DNA of 64,000 nucleotides, taken from positions 44,805,669 through 44,869,668 of the forward strand of contig JASEVX010000001.1 in the NCBI GenBank assembly GCA_031761405.1. Reading direction: 5' to 3'. This stretch comes from Serripes groenlandicus (taxonomy: Eukaryota; Mollusca; Bivalvia; Cardiida; Cardiidae). The first letter of the stretch is position 1; every line of letters starts with the position of its first letter. The position numbers were made by a program, and so were the translations under genes. The notes beneath the pieces are model-generated. The model had not been told where the DNA came from, made no database searches, and was given only the letters and a program-made list of their open reading frames with translations. Below, one piece after another: positions 10,494-20,827 of the stretch.

Positions 10494-11146
10494 ACAACCC
10501 TTTTCCCACATCCAGACACATTTTGACAAATATGCAACAGATGACCTTTGAAAACGTCGCAGGAAAGGAGAATTGCTCTCCCATCTACAGGCGGCATTTG
10601 ACGCATTTGCAGCAGATTACTTCTGAAAGCGGTGACTCACCTCTTTTGAATAATTTTATATTTATTTATAGAGATTATCCACATTTTAACCTTTTGCCTC
10701 ATATAGACGCTTTCTGACGCCTCTGCAGCAGACGGCTTTTTGAAAACATAGTGACAAAAGAAGAAATTGCTCAAAACGAGCAATTTCTCCTTTTGACACA
10801 ATGTTTTCCACTTTTAGTCATAGGTTATCCATTCAATTATAGACATTTTCTATTTTTTGACAAAATATGTTTAAAGTCGTCTGCTGCAGAATTGTCGTAT
10901 GAGGGATCGGGTTAACCTAGATGTTTTCCAAGCTGTCTGCTACATACTTGTTGTATGTTGTAAAGGTTTAACTTTTTACTTATAAAACAACAAATCAGCA
11001 TTAGATGCCTTTGCAAAACATCTAATTAAAAATATGAATTATCTCCATGAATGAATGGATACTTATTGGATAGAGCTAAAAGTTTTGTGGCAAAAGAAGT
11101 CTGCTGCAAACATGTAAAAATGCATCTGCAAGTGGACAAAGGTTAA
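10494..11146. repeat. cluster of TTAA MITEs and halves
   Basis: 10494-10690 is an old composite with two left-arm segments. 10686-10915 is a full young - copy. 10912-10971 is a right half only. 10968-11146 is a degenerate + copy ending GTGGACAAAGGTTAA. Neighbours share TTAA sites. Confidence 0.7.
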
Positions 11147-11267
11147 GTGTGAATTATTTTCTCCACAATTTTTTGACATTTTTAGAAGTGTATCAGTGAA
11201 AGGGATATAATTTTAGTGCAATAAATATAATTTATAACTTACAACTAGAATTGTTTTTGCAAAAAAC

Positions 11268-12230
11268 AGATGTCTCCCCTCAAATATCTGTCAAAATCTC
11301 TCAAAACATTCCAACCTATAAATTTGGGACAGATATGGAGCGGACACGAAATAAAGCCTCAAACCTTTGACCTTCAAGCGTGACCTTGACATTGACCCTA
11401 TATTGTCGAGACGCGGGTTCTGCACGTCGCCTTGATGAGGTAAACATGTGACCCAAGTTTCATGAAAATCCTTCAAGCCGTCTGGGAGATATGGAGCGGA
11501 CACGAAATAAAGCCTCAAACCTTTGACATTCAAGCGTAACCTTGACCTTGACCCTATATTGTCGAGACGCAGGTTCTGGACAGATATGGAGCGGACACGA
11601 AATAAAGCCTCAAACCTTTGACCTTCAAGCGTGACCTTGACATTGACCCTATATTGTCGAGACGCGGGTTCTGCACGTCGCCTTGATGAGGTTAACATGT
11701 GACCCAAGTTTCATGAAAATCCTTCAAGCCGTCTGGGAGATATGGAGCGGACACGAAATAAAGCCTCAAACCTTTGACATTCAAGCGTGACCTTGACCTT
11801 GACCCTATATTGTCGAGACGCAGGTTCTGCACGTCGCCTTGATGAGGTGAACATGTGACCCAAGTTTCATGAAAATCCTTCAAGCCGTCTCGGAGATATG
11901 GAGCGGACACGAAATAAAGCCTCAAACATTTGACCTTCAAGTGTGACCTTGACCTTGACCCTATATTGTCAAGACGCGGGTTCTGCACGTCGCCTTGATG
12001 AGGTGAACATGTGACCCAAGTTTCATGAAAATCCTTCAAGCCGTCTGGGAGATATGGAGCGGACACGAAATAAAGCCTCAAACCTTTGACCTTCAAGCGT
12101 GACCTTGACCTTGACCCTATATTGTCGAGACGCGGGTTCTGCACGTCGCCTTGATGAGGTGAACATGTGAGCCAAGTTTCATGAAAATCCTTCAAGCCGT
12201 CTTGGAGATATGGAGCGGACACGATTTCAG

Positions 12231-12263
<33 letters not shown>

Positions 12264-12331
12264 AGGACAGACAGACGCCCAGGACAAAAACAATATATCT
12301 CCCCTGTATACAGGGGGAGACATAATTATCA
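11268..12331. mobile_element. element with ATGTCTCCCC ends and 156-bp tandem core
   Basis: Starts near AGATGTCTCCCCT and ends CAGGGGGAGACAT, giving short inverted ends. The core is a tandem array whose ATGGAGCGGACACGAAATAA landmark recurs at 11335, 11491, 11586, 11742, 11898, 12054 and 12210. The period is 156 bases except for one shortened unit of 95. Each unit carries TGACCTTGACCTTGACCC or a variant. A (GACA)n-like tract at 12228-12280 precedes the right end, as in other molluscan elements of this kind. The long minus-strand ORFs follow from a period divisible by three. Confidence 0.75.
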
Positions 12332-12533
12332 TACTAGAGTAAGAAACTTAAATTGGTATTTTTTTAACACAATATATAGTTATAATGTAACGTACATTAA
12401 AGGATTTTCTGTGAAATGAAATAACACAGTTTTCTCAAGAGACACAAACTAAATATTGCTTTAAATTGTATGAGATCACTTAAATCTAAATTCGGAACAT
12501 TTTGATATGACATTTAACGAATCATGTATCACC

Positions 12534-12742
12534 AGGCCCGTAGGAACAGGGGGGGGCACGGGGGTGGGGTGGGGGGTGGGATGGGCGTGCCCCCCCAACA
12601 ATTTTGCCAAATGATAATATTATCATACTAATACTTAAAGCAGGCCCGTAGAAACTGTAGGCCGTGCCTCCCCCCCCCCACACACACACTTTTATTCATA
12701 TCTGGTGCCCCCCCATTTGCAATTTGCTTCCTACGGGCCTGA
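12534..12742. mobile_element. hAT-like MITE with G-rich interior
   Basis: Inverted ends CAGGCCCGTAGGAA and TTCCTACGGGCCTG, flanked by ATCAC/ATCACC, which suggests an imperfect target duplication. A second internal CAGGCCCGTAGAAAC at about 12642 suggests two nested or recombined copies. The G-run at 12549-12590 could form a quadruplex. Confidence 0.65.
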
Positions 12743-12995
12743 TCACCCTGATAATAAGAAGTATAATTTTGAAAAAACAGCGTTAAAAATGTTGTGGAAT
12801 ATTGAGAAAATGTTCATCTGCTGCGGAGGCATATAAAGACTGCTACGTCCGTGAAAATCTAAACCCTAAACTCTGGGAATTATCTCTGTCCTGATGTATG
12901 CTCAAGAGTTGCTTGAAATCTCCTTTCCACGAAATTTTCAACACCAAATTTTTCAGATGGTATAAAATTCTCACACGCTTTTCCAGAGGGGATCT

Positions 12996-13394
12996 TTAAA
13001 CCCTTTCCCACATACAAAAAATCTACAGCAGACCAATTTGAATAAATTTATGCAGAAATATGGAAAAAAATATCAGTACTGAATAGAGTAGAAAACATTA
13101 CAGACCAAAAAGAGAAATTGCTTGTTGTGACCAATTTCACCTTTTGCTACAATGTTTTCAGAAGTCCTTCACTGTAAATTATGTAACGTCCAAATACTCT
13201 TGCCAAATTTAAAGGGTTAACTGTTTACCTAATTTGATAATTTCAATGTTATCTGCTTTGCTATCTGAGGAAATTAAATGATTTTGATAAAGTGCCGAAA
13301 AGATTTTGGGGAAAAAAAGAATTATTCCATTTAGAGAAAAATCTATTTTTTCCAACAATGTTTTCAAAATCATGTATCAGAAGAAAAAGGTTAA
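12996..13394. repeat. two adjoining older TTAA MITEs
   Basis: 12996-13220 is a + copy (TTAAACCCTTTCCCACATAC ... AAAGGGTTAA). 13217-13394 is a degenerate copy beginning in the same TTAA. Confidence 0.65.
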
Positions 13395-13759
13395 GGTTTT
13401 ACGAACTGCTTTTACCTTTGGGATGACCTGAACTATATCTGTACATCATTTACTGAATGTATCTGCAAATTTGCATGAGCTGATTGGCTTCTATAGTGAG
13501 AAGGGGATACATATAATGGAATTCAAACAGCCAGTCTAGCCATCTCAGCATCATATCAGGGTCTACATATAAATTAACACGCTTCAAATGAAAAAATACT
13601 TGATTCTTACAATGTTCAAACAAACCAGAAAGATCAGACGATGTTATTAGAAAGGTTGCCTAGCTATGTGGAATCTTTATGTTTGCACCATCAGACAGAA
13701 GGACAGACTGACAATGCCAGTATCCCTCCACCAAGAAGGAAAGACAGATAGATGATGCC
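13395..13759. other. no recognisable content
   Basis: Spacer with a CAGACAGAAGGACAGACTGACA remnant near 13692, probably the tail of a decayed element; no gene seen. Confidence 0.35.
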
Positions 13760-14163
13760 TTAATCCTTTCCCACATATAGACGCTTTCTGACGTTTCTGC
13801 AGCAGACAACTTTTGAAACCTCCATTTGCCACATGCCACAATGTTTCAACTTTTTGCATTAACCCTTTCCCTCATATAGACGCTTTCTGACGCCTCTGCA
13901 GCAGACGGCTTTTTGAAAACATAGTAACAAAAGAAGAAATTGCACAAAACGTGCAATTTCTCCTTTTGTCACAATGTTTTCCATTTTTAGTCATAGGTTA
14001 TCTATTCAATTATAGAGATTTTCCATTATTTTACAAAATATGTTCAGTCGTCTGCTGCAGAATTGGCGTATGAGGGAAAGGGTTAATTATACATGTACCT
14101 TCATTTATAGAAATTTTCCAGGTTTTTTTCTAACATTAGCTGTACATTGGAAAGGGTTTATAG
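13760..14163 (-). repeat. run of TTAA MITEs
   Basis: 13760-13862 is an internally deleted copy, 13859-14086 a full young - copy with hairpin GAAATTGCACAAAACGTGCAATTTC, and 14083-14163 a right half. TTAA sites are shared. Confidence 0.75.
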
Positions 14164-14185
14164 CTTACAACATTTGAAATAATTG

Positions 14186-14421
14186 TTAACCCTTTTCAAC
14201 ATACAACAAATCTGCAGCAGATGACTTTTGGAAACGTCTTTCGAAACGCATAAGAATTTGGAAAATCTCCACAAATCAAACTGTAAATATTGAACAGTCG
14301 TAAACATTGTGGCAAATGGAGAAATTGCTCATCATAAGCAATTTCTCCATTTGTCAAAATGTTTTCAAAAGTTGTCTGCTACAGATGTGTTAAAATGTTG
14401 TCTACAAGTGGGAAAGTGTAA
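14186..14421 (+). mobile_element. TTAA MITE, older form
   Basis: TTAACCCTTTTCAACATAC to AAGTGGGAAAGTGTAA; hairpin GAAATTGCTCATCATAAGCAATTTC. Confidence 0.7.
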
Positions 14422-14454
14422 AAAAAAAATTTTTGTTGATTCTGAACTTTTCCA

Positions 14455-14600
14455 AAAACAAGAAGGCCATGATTGCTCACCTGAATTATGTAATTTGATT
14501 TCTAATGCAAAACGCATCAAGATAATTATTCTGACAAAGATTCAAATTGCAACCTCAAGAATGTTAACAAGATTTTTCTTCATTTGGCCTAGTGACCTAT
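14455..14600 (+). repeat. left piece of an interrupted tandem-type repeat
   Basis: Begins AAGAAGGCCATGATTGCTC and runs to GTGACCTATTTTTT, where the DIRS element starts. A related fragment without the DIRS insertion is at 25405-25545 and has GTGACCTATTCTTTTTT at the matching place. Confidence 0.7.
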
Positions 14601-14619
14601 TTTTTATGTCAAAAATACA

Positions 14620-14768
14620 TTACCAGTCATTTATTACCTGATATATACATCTCCTAACCCTTAATTCATCCAGAAAAAGAACTCGCCTAGCGTATCCCTC
14701 ACGCCCGTGTGATATACACGGTCACCGGCAAATACCGGCGCACGAGGTCAACGTGTCACTTTTAGTTT
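14620..14768 (+). repeat. left inverted terminal repeat of the DIRS element
   Basis: 149 bases, exact reverse complement of 21155-21303 by eye. Contains short palindromes around CCGTGTGATATACACGG and ACCGGCAAATACCGG. Confidence 0.93.
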
Positions 14769-15244
14769 CCTGGACACACCGACCTACAGGCTTGAATTTA
14801 TTTTCATTTTTCTAAATTTATTTTCGTTGTCTAGTTAAAGCTTTCGCTTTAACGGGTCAATTCATTCAGTTAAACTTTACATTTACTTCTTGAACTTGAA
14901 CTTTGTTTATTTATTGTTTGTGTTTAAGTTGTGTTTTTTTGTAGTAACAACTAGCTGAGAGCCGCGGGTGGTTACCCCACCCACTATTTCAGTTACGAGT
15001 CGGGTCTTGAATGACCGTGCATTAATTTTTCAATTAATTTTCAACGGTGAGATTTCCCGATCCGGTAGCGATAATATTGTTTATCGCCTTTGTTGTTGTT
15101 TTGTATATTTACATAGACATTTGGAGAATATTTAAAAAATATTTTTTCATTGAATTACGTCCGTAAAAACGAGTAGTGAAATAAAAGAATAGAAAATATT
15201 ATTTTTTGTTTTTGAACTTCGTAATTTGATTTCGTAATTATACT
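14769..15244 (+). promoter_or_regulatory. DIRS 5' leader
   Basis: The 476 bases between the left ITR and the gag-like ATG have no ORF of note and should hold the untranslated leader, with the promoter here or in the ITR. No TATA box or initiator could be assigned. Confidence 0.4.
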
Positions 15245-17866
15245 ATGTCACATAATGGTGAACAGAGGCGTGGCTCATGCGGTCATTTAGTGGCCTTGTG
15301 GGACACGCACTCTTCCTGCATTGCGTGCACTAAGTGCACAAAGGATTCACCATGTGAGTTCTGTTCGTTATGGTCGGCTTCCGTTTGGAAACAGGCCATA
15401 TCGAGGAGGACTCACAAAAGCCGTAAGAGTAAAACTGTTCCTTTGAAGAAGAAGGTAAGTATTAGCTCTACGAGCGAAGGGGAATTCGAAGGTTTTTCCC
15501 CAACAGACTCCACGACTGGGTTGATTAGACGGAAGGACAGAGCTTTTCAATCTTCAGTCAAGACATACGCCTCTGTAACAGCCACGACGGGACCGTCTCG
15601 AAGTTCGGAGGAACGTATGATATCGTCTGGTCAAAAACAGACGATTGGTGTTAGTGCTGAACCTTCGGGTGAGGCAATGGGGCATTCTCAGGGAAACCTA
15701 ACAGAATGGCCCCCTCTTTCACCACACTCAGTTGATAGGCATTCTTCGGAAGCCTACAGCAGAGTTCCAAATTACCCGGTCGGCGGGCAGAATTTGGGGA
15801 CCGGTGATGGAGCATTACAATTGCCTATCATTGGTCCACAGGGTAATGCTTCCGGGCAAAACCCTTATGACTCCGGGCGACCGGGTACCGGGCAACCGGG
15901 TACCGGGCAACCGGGTTCCGGGAAACTGGACAGTCATATTACCTTGGTTAAATCGGGCACCGGGCAACCGGGCACCGGGCAACCAGGCAGTCATTTTGAA
16001 ATGACGAGACCGGTCACGGGGCAACCAGGCAGTCATTCTGAAATGACTAGACCGGACACCGGGCTGCATGAAGCGACCGGGCATTCTGCCAGTCAATTCA
16101 GCATGACTAATCCATACACCAGAAATGAGAACAGGGGTGATTCATTTCAAGATGAATGGGAGAATCAGCAAGGCAGTCATTCATACATGACTCGACCTGC
16201 CACCGGTCAACCAGGTACCGGGCAACCCGGTACCAGGCAACCGGGATCAGTGCGTCTCGATCGGATAGATACACGTTATCATTCTTTCGCAGCACAGCCT
16301 GATTATTGGGATATTCAGAACACTGGTTTACCAGGTTTTAATAACCAACCTGCTGACATAGATTACGGAGAGTACATATCGAGAAAATCATTCCGTTCTC
16401 CTAGGGGAACAGTGTATTATTCAAGAGATATTACTCCTCCACGTTACCAACCTTCGTTTCGAAGGAGTGATCAGTTCTATGACAGACAGGTTAGTGATGC
16501 CTACCGTGATCGTCAAATTCCTGATTATAGGAATTTACGACTCCCGGAAGGACACCTCTCCAAGAGGCAGTCCTTTGAAAGGCAATCCCCCGATCGGAAT
16601 ATTGCTTGTTCCGTTAAGGGGAAGTCGAAAAGATCACATACAGTGAGTTCGGCTCCGATGATTGACTCTGCGCAACCTTTCTCTGCTGCGGATAGAAGGT
16701 TGAGTTCACATGATCGTCACCAGCTTATGGATTTATCAGAGAATGAATCCATTTCTGGATCGGAAATTGGTCAACCGGTGGGAAGTCCGGTTATGCACAA
16801 TACTTCTCGTCGTAGGCCTAGACAATCCTCCACTTCTTCGTCTGACGAAGAAACGGAAAGTCTATTACCTATAGAAGACGAGCCGGCTGCGGATCGTTGG
16901 TCCATGCAGCAGGCTATTGAAGAAGTTTTTAGGGTAGTGCCTAGTACGCTCTGCCCTAAGATCGACGCTCCCCCACGTCGTAAAAACCTTTCAAGTTTGG
17001 AAGAACATAATGCGGAAATAGGAGGGTCTACAACTCCATTACAGTTACTTCCGCAGGCGAATAACTTGGGAAGGTTATTGGACCAACTGCAGTCCACCAG
17101 GTCATTAGACACTGTTGAGTCAGCCTGGTCGGTCCCACTGGCCATCTCTAAGGAATGGGTGTCTCCTAAGACTTATGTAGCTTCGAAGGAGTTCTTTCCC
17201 GTTAAAGTACCGGCCTTAGACGGAGATGCGTCCACTTTGGGATTAACTGCACCCACCTCAATCACAGTTAGTGCTAAACTGGTTGAGAGATGGGAGGCCA
17301 GAGCGCGTCTGGGAGTCATGGTGGCTTCACATGACGATCATTTCGCCATAGCTCTGGCACTGCTACTTAAAGAGGAGAATGTCTCTAGCAGAGGGGCTAG
17401 CAGAATTCTGGAGGCTTTCGATACGGGGAATCGGCACCTGATGGCTCTGAATTTGCAGAACGCCACGGAAATGCTGTCCGCGAGGAGAGATGCGACACTT
17501 GTCAAATCCTCTTCTCTGCTACAAAATAGCAAGGACAGCTTAAGAGCCGCCCCCTTATCCTCCAATCTTCTCTTTGGTGGAAGGATTGCTGCAGTGACTG
17601 TTACTGATTCGTCAGAACAATCTAGACGCCTTTCGGCGAGTGCAGTAAATGCTTTGTCACAGAGTCGTAAATACTCTGCACCGGCGGCTAAATGGACTAA
17701 TACTAGGAAGCCCCCGGCGAAAAAGCAGAAACAGGAAGTGAAGGCTGTACCGCCTAAACATCCTCCTTCCACGGGCCGGAATTATGCTAAACCGAAGCCC
17801 CGTTTCACGGGAGCTAAGCCGAAGCATACTTCCAGGTATGGTACGGCTCCTAGGCCGCAGCCCTAG
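15245..17866 (+). CDS. DIRS ORF1, gag-like protein
   Basis: 873 codons. The N-terminus has a Cys/His cluster (residues about 11-43, with HSSC, CTKC and PCEFC spacings) of the kind seen at the start of DIRS ORF1 proteins. Residues about 208-332 hold a tandem GTGQPG/GQPGS repeat with interspersed SHxxMTRP segments, encoded by a CCGGGCAAC minisatellite. The middle is Arg/Ser/Tyr-rich and probably disordered. The C-terminal third (about 620-790) is helical and resembles the conserved DIRS ORF1 part (LALLLKEENVSSRGAS region), followed by a basic, Pro/Lys-rich tail suited to nucleic acid binding. It overlaps ORF2 by 83 bases in another frame. Function as a structural protein is inferred from position. 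Confidence 0.82.
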   Translation: MSHNGEQRRGSCGHLVALWDTHSSCIACTKCTKDSPCEFCSLWSASVWKQAISRRTHKSRKSKTVPLKKKVSISSTSEGEFEGFSPTDSTTGLIRRKDRAFQSSVKTYASVTATTGPSRSSEERMISSGQKQTIGVSAEPSGEAMGHSQGNLTEWPPLSPHSVDRHSSEAYSRVPNYPVGGQNLGTGDGALQLPIIGPQGNASGQNPYDSGRPGTGQPGTGQPGSGKLDSHITLVKSGTGQPGTGQPGSHFEMTRPVTGQPGSHSEMTRPDTGLHEATGHSASQFSMTNPYTRNENRGDSFQDEWENQQGSHSYMTRPATGQPGTGQPGTRQPGSVRLDRIDTRYHSFAAQPDYWDIQNTGLPGFNNQPADIDYGEYISRKSFRSPRGTVYYSRDITPPRYQPSFRRSDQFYDRQVSDAYRDRQIPDYRNLRLPEGHLSKRQSFERQSPDRNIACSVKGKSKRSHTVSSAPMIDSAQPFSAADRRLSSHDRHQLMDLSENESISGSEIGQPVGSPVMHNTSRRRPRQSSTSSSDEETESLLPIEDEPAADRWSMQQAIEEVFRVVPSTLCPKIDAPPRRKNLSSLEEHNAEIGGSTTPLQLLPQANNLGRLLDQLQSTRSLDTVESAWSVPLAISKEWVSPKTYVASKEFFPVKVPALDGDASTLGLTAPTSITVSAKLVERWEARARLGVMVASHDDHFAIALALLLKEENVSSRGASRILEAFDTGNRHLMALNLQNATEMLSARRDATLVKSSSLLQNSKDSLRAAPLSSNLLFGGRIAAVTVTDSSEQSRRLSASAVNALSQSRKYSAPAAKWTNTRKPPAKKQKQEVKAVPPKHPPSTGRNYAKPKPRFTGAKPKHTSRYGTAPRPQP
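15865..16245 (+). repeat. minisatellite inside the DIRS gag-like ORF
   Basis: Units of ACCGGGCAACCGGGT and variants, 15 bases for five codons (T/S-G-Q-P-G), occur in three blocks separated by non-repeat codons. All units keep the frame. Confidence 0.8.
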
Positions 17867-19934
17867 GGGTACGCACCTCTCTATGACTATCCCGAGGCCG
17901 GAGATTGCAGTAGGGGGCCGCCTGTCATTTTTCAGGGAAGAATGGGGGAGTATCACGGAGGATCGTTGGATTTTATCCGTGATACAAGAAGGGTATCTAA
18001 TTCCCTTCGTTTCCCCCCCTCCCATGACAAGCGTGCCCATCGATCTGTCGTCACGCCATCCGACCATGTCAGAAGTGATTACATCACTTCTGAAAAAGAA
18101 AGCCATAGAGAGGGTTCTCAACCCCAATACTCGGGGTTTCTACAGCCGTCTTTTTCTCGTTCCGAAAAAAGACGGTCGGTGGAGACCGGTGATAGATTTG
18201 TCAGCCCTGAATCTATTAATACCGGTCGAGAAATTCAAGATGGAGTCGGCCCGCTCCATCAGAATGGCTATTCGGAAGGACGACTGGGCGGTCTCGTTAG
18301 ACCTACAAGACGCCTATTACCACATTCCGATCGCTTCCTCGTCGAGGAAATACCTTCGGTTTGTGGTAAATGGAGAAGTGTACCAATTCAGGGCACTTCC
18401 CTTCGGCCTCAAGTCCGCACCTCGAGTATTCACGAAGATTATAAATGCTGTGGGAGCCTTTCTACGAATGAACGGGCCCCAGCTTCTTCAATACTTCGAC
18501 GACTGGCTACTCCACAGAGCAGATCGTTTAATTCTCCTTCACGATCTGTCGCTAGCCTGGCGGACCATTCTGCGATTGGGCCTTATTCCCAATACGCAGA
18601 AGTCGGACTTAGTTCCGTCAAAGAGGTTTACATTCGTAGGGATGACCTTTCTCACCGACCTAGCGGTGATTCGGGTCCCTTCGGACAGAGTCGATTCTCT
18701 TTTCCGGAAGATCAGACTCACTCTGGACCAGGCTATGGTAACAGCCCGGTCCATGCTGTCACTTCTGGGGTCCCTGAGTGCAGCAGCCGACCTAGTCAGT
18801 CTAGGCAGGCTCCACATGCGGCCCCTTCAGTATCTTTTTCTGTCCCGGTGGCGTCCGTCTGTGGACTCACTGGAACAGGAGATAGCTCTGACGGATTTCT
18901 TCAAGTCACACCTTCGGTGGTGGCTGGATCCGTTAATCTATCTACAAGGGGTGCCCTTGATCACATCACCTCCGGATCTGTACCTTTTTACAGATGCCAG
19001 TGCTGTGGGTTGGGGAGCTCATTTAGAGCCACAGGGCCTAACAGCCCAGGGCATGTGGACAGCGGAGGAACGTTGTTTGCACATAAACAACTTAGAATTG
19101 AGAGCAGTCCTGCTAGCTCTCAAACAGTTCTCTGCCTCCGTTGCGAACACAACTGTTTTATTGTCGACGGACAATACTACTGTTGTGTCCTACATTCGCA
19201 GGCAAGGAGGAACGCACTCCCATCTACTCTTTCTGGAGACATGGAAGTTACTCCTTTGGTGCCAGGCGACGTCGTTAGTAGTCTTAGTAAAACACGTCCC
19301 CGGCCATTTGAATGTCTTAGCGGACAGTCTATCCCGCCAAAACAAAGTTCTTCCGGCGGAATGGACACTGAATCAGAGTGTAGTAAACTCTGTATTCATG
19401 CGGATCGGGACACCACTGGTGGATCTTTTCGCCACCAGAGTCAACCATCGGCTGCCACTTTATGTGTCACCGATGTACGATCCGGCAGCCTGGGCAGTGG
19501 ACGCACTGACCCTCGATTGGGACCGTCTATTCGGGTACGCGTTTCCCCCGTTCATTCTGGTCCCGATCGTACTACAAAAGGTTCTTCGTTCTCAACAGTG
19601 CAGAATCCTGTTGATAGCGCCATTTTGGCCCCAGAGGTCTTGGTTCAACGACCTCCTGGCCTGCCTGTCGGCACAACCAGTACGTCTTCCTCTTCAAGAC
19701 GACCTTCTGTTTCAGCAACCGGGGCGGCATCTTCATACCAACCCGGCAATGCTTCATCTTCACGCTTGGACATTATCAAGCGATCGATCCGAGAGAGAAA
19801 CTTTTCTCAAAAAGTTGCCTCTCGCATCGCTCAATCCAGAAGACGATCCACTAGAATCGTCTATGATTCCAAGTGGACAGTCTTCTCAGATTGGTGTCAT
19901 GCTAGGTCGATCAATCCTGAGTGTCCCTCTGTAG
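17784..19934 (+). CDS. DIRS ORF2, reverse transcriptase and RNase H
   Basis: 716 codons. The RT domain lies at about residues 115-300: LVPKKDGRWRPVIDL, then DLQDAYYHIPI with the first catalytic Asp, then YFDD (residues 237-240) with the catalytic pair. RNase H follows at about 400-510, with TDAS (Asp near 404), the Glu in NNLELRAV, the Asp in STDNTT and the final Asp in LADSLSRQ. The region after it, about 515-650 (LVDLFATRVN, YVSPMYD, IAPFWPQRSWF), is conserved in DIRS elements; a methyltransferase relationship has been proposed for that region in some members, which I cannot confirm here. The start shown is the first ATG of the frame; true initiation may be by reinitiation or splicing. All catalytic residues looked for are present. 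Confidence 0.92.
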   Translation: MLNRSPVSRELSRSILPGMVRLLGRSPRGTHLSMTIPRPEIAVGGRLSFFREEWGSITEDRWILSVIQEGYLIPFVSPPPMTSVPIDLSSRHPTMSEVITSLLKKKAIERVLNPNTRGFYSRLFLVPKKDGRWRPVIDLSALNLLIPVEKFKMESARSIRMAIRKDDWAVSLDLQDAYYHIPIASSSRKYLRFVVNGEVYQFRALPFGLKSAPRVFTKIINAVGAFLRMNGPQLLQYFDDWLLHRADRLILLHDLSLAWRTILRLGLIPNTQKSDLVPSKRFTFVGMTFLTDLAVIRVPSDRVDSLFRKIRLTLDQAMVTARSMLSLLGSLSAAADLVSLGRLHMRPLQYLFLSRWRPSVDSLEQEIALTDFFKSHLRWWLDPLIYLQGVPLITSPPDLYLFTDASAVGWGAHLEPQGLTAQGMWTAEERCLHINNLELRAVLLALKQFSASVANTTVLLSTDNTTVVSYIRRQGGTHSHLLFLETWKLLLWCQATSLVVLVKHVPGHLNVLADSLSRQNKVLPAEWTLNQSVVNSVFMRIGTPLVDLFATRVNHRLPLYVSPMYDPAAWAVDALTLDWDRLFGYAFPPFILVPIVLQKVLRSQQCRILLIAPFWPQRSWFNDLLACLSAQPVRLPLQDDLLFQQPGRHLHTNPAMLHLHAWTLSSDRSERETFLKKLPLASLNPEDDPLESSMIPSGQSSQIGVMLGRSILSVPL

Positions 19935-20827
19935 CTAGGATTGCCGATTTCTTTCTTTTTCTTTTTGAAGATAAAGATCTAGCTGTTAGCACAATAAAAG
20001 GTTATCGTTCAATGCTTTCGAATACGCTTAAGTTCAAAGGGGGAGAGAGTATTGGTGCTAATCCATTTCTCTCGGAACTTATGCGATCATTCGAACTAGA
20101 TAAACCCGTTTGTAGGAGTTTAACTCCAAAATGGGATTTATCTTGCGTTCTTTGGTCTCTTACAAAGGCGCCGTACGAACCTCTGTCTTCTGCTTCGTTA
20201 AAATTTTTAACTTACAAAACTGTCTTTCTTCTTGCCTTTGCGACCGCGCGTCGTAGAAGTGAGTTACATGCGCTTTCAGTAGAAACCGGCTTTATCAGAT
20301 TCAATGAATCTGATGGCTCGTTCACTCTGCTTTGTCAGTCAGGTTTTTTAGCCAAGAACCAGTTACCTTCGGTCCTTCCTAAACCAATCACGGTTCCCAG
20401 TCTTTCTGCGAGCTATGGTCCGTTGGATGCCGACAGACTTCTATGTCCCGTTAGAGCTCTTAAGCTTTACCTTAAGAGAGTTAAAGGGACAAGGGGCAGT
20501 AGGAAGAGGTTGTTTCTCCCTCTGATAGGATGTAAGGATATCTCAGCGGCTTCTATTTCCCGCTGGATATCCTGTACAATTAAATTAGCCTACACTAATC
20601 TTTCAGTTCGCGATCTTTCGTTTTTACGGATTCGTCCACATGAAATTAGAGCACTCTCCGCTAGTTGGGCCTTTTCCAACAATGTGCCTTTAGAGGATAT
20701 TCTTCGTGCCGCGGTATGGAAATCTCAATCGACTTTTTCAAATTTCTACCTGCGATCTATGTCTAAGCAAACTGAAAATCTTCACTCTCTGGGGCCACTG
20801 GTGGCGTCTCAGCGAGTTATATGCTAA
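19763..20827 (+). CDS. DIRS ORF3, tyrosine recombinase
   Basis: About 354 codons in the same frame as ORF1, overlapping the end of ORF2. The N-terminal helical SAM-like part (residues around WTVFSDWCHARSINPECP) binds DNA; the catalytic part shows Arg in TARRRSELHAL (about 20244-20275), HEIR (20639-20650) with the His and second Arg, and the nucleophilic Tyr in FYLR (codon 20747-20749). This enzyme would insert the circular DNA copy and replaces the integrase of LTR elements. The frame is open upstream to 17942, but that part is the shadow of ORF2. There is no ATG near the domain start, so expression probably relies on frameshifting, reinitiation or a spliced message; the exact start is unknown. 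Confidence 0.9.
   Translation, partial: RLDIIKRSIRERNFSQKVASRIAQSRRRSTRIVYDSKWTVFSDWCHARSINPECPSVARIADFFLFLFEDKDLAVSTIKGYRSMLSNTLKFKGGESIGANPFLSELMRSFELDKPVCRSLTPKWDLSCVLWSLTKAPYEPLSSASLKFLTYKTVFLLAFATARRRSELHALSVETGFIRFNESDGSFTLLCQSGFLAKNQLPSVLPKPITVPSLSASYGPLDADRLLCPVRALKLYLKRVKGTRGSRKRLFLPLIGCKDISAASISRWISCTIKLAYTNLSVRDLSFLRIRPHEIRALSASWAFSNNVPLEDILRAAVWKSQSTFSNFYLRSMSKQTENLHSLGPLVASQRVIC

Noticed and set aside
11291..12222. Long minus-strand ORFs of 138 and 176 codons
   Set aside because: They run through the 156-bp array. The period is divisible by three, so one stop-free unit stays open when repeated; the protein is a 52-residue repeat without family resemblance.
14301..14641. 110-codon ORF before the DIRS element
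   Set aside because: It runs from a MITE through an old repeat into the DIRS end; no conserved content.
16771..18127. Minus-strand ORFs inside the DIRS element
   Set aside because: They oppose the gag/RT frames and resemble no protein.
17942..19762. First 607 codons of a 961-codon ORF
   Set aside because: This is the shifted frame of the RT/RNase H ORF; only the recombinase part after about 19763 has domain content.
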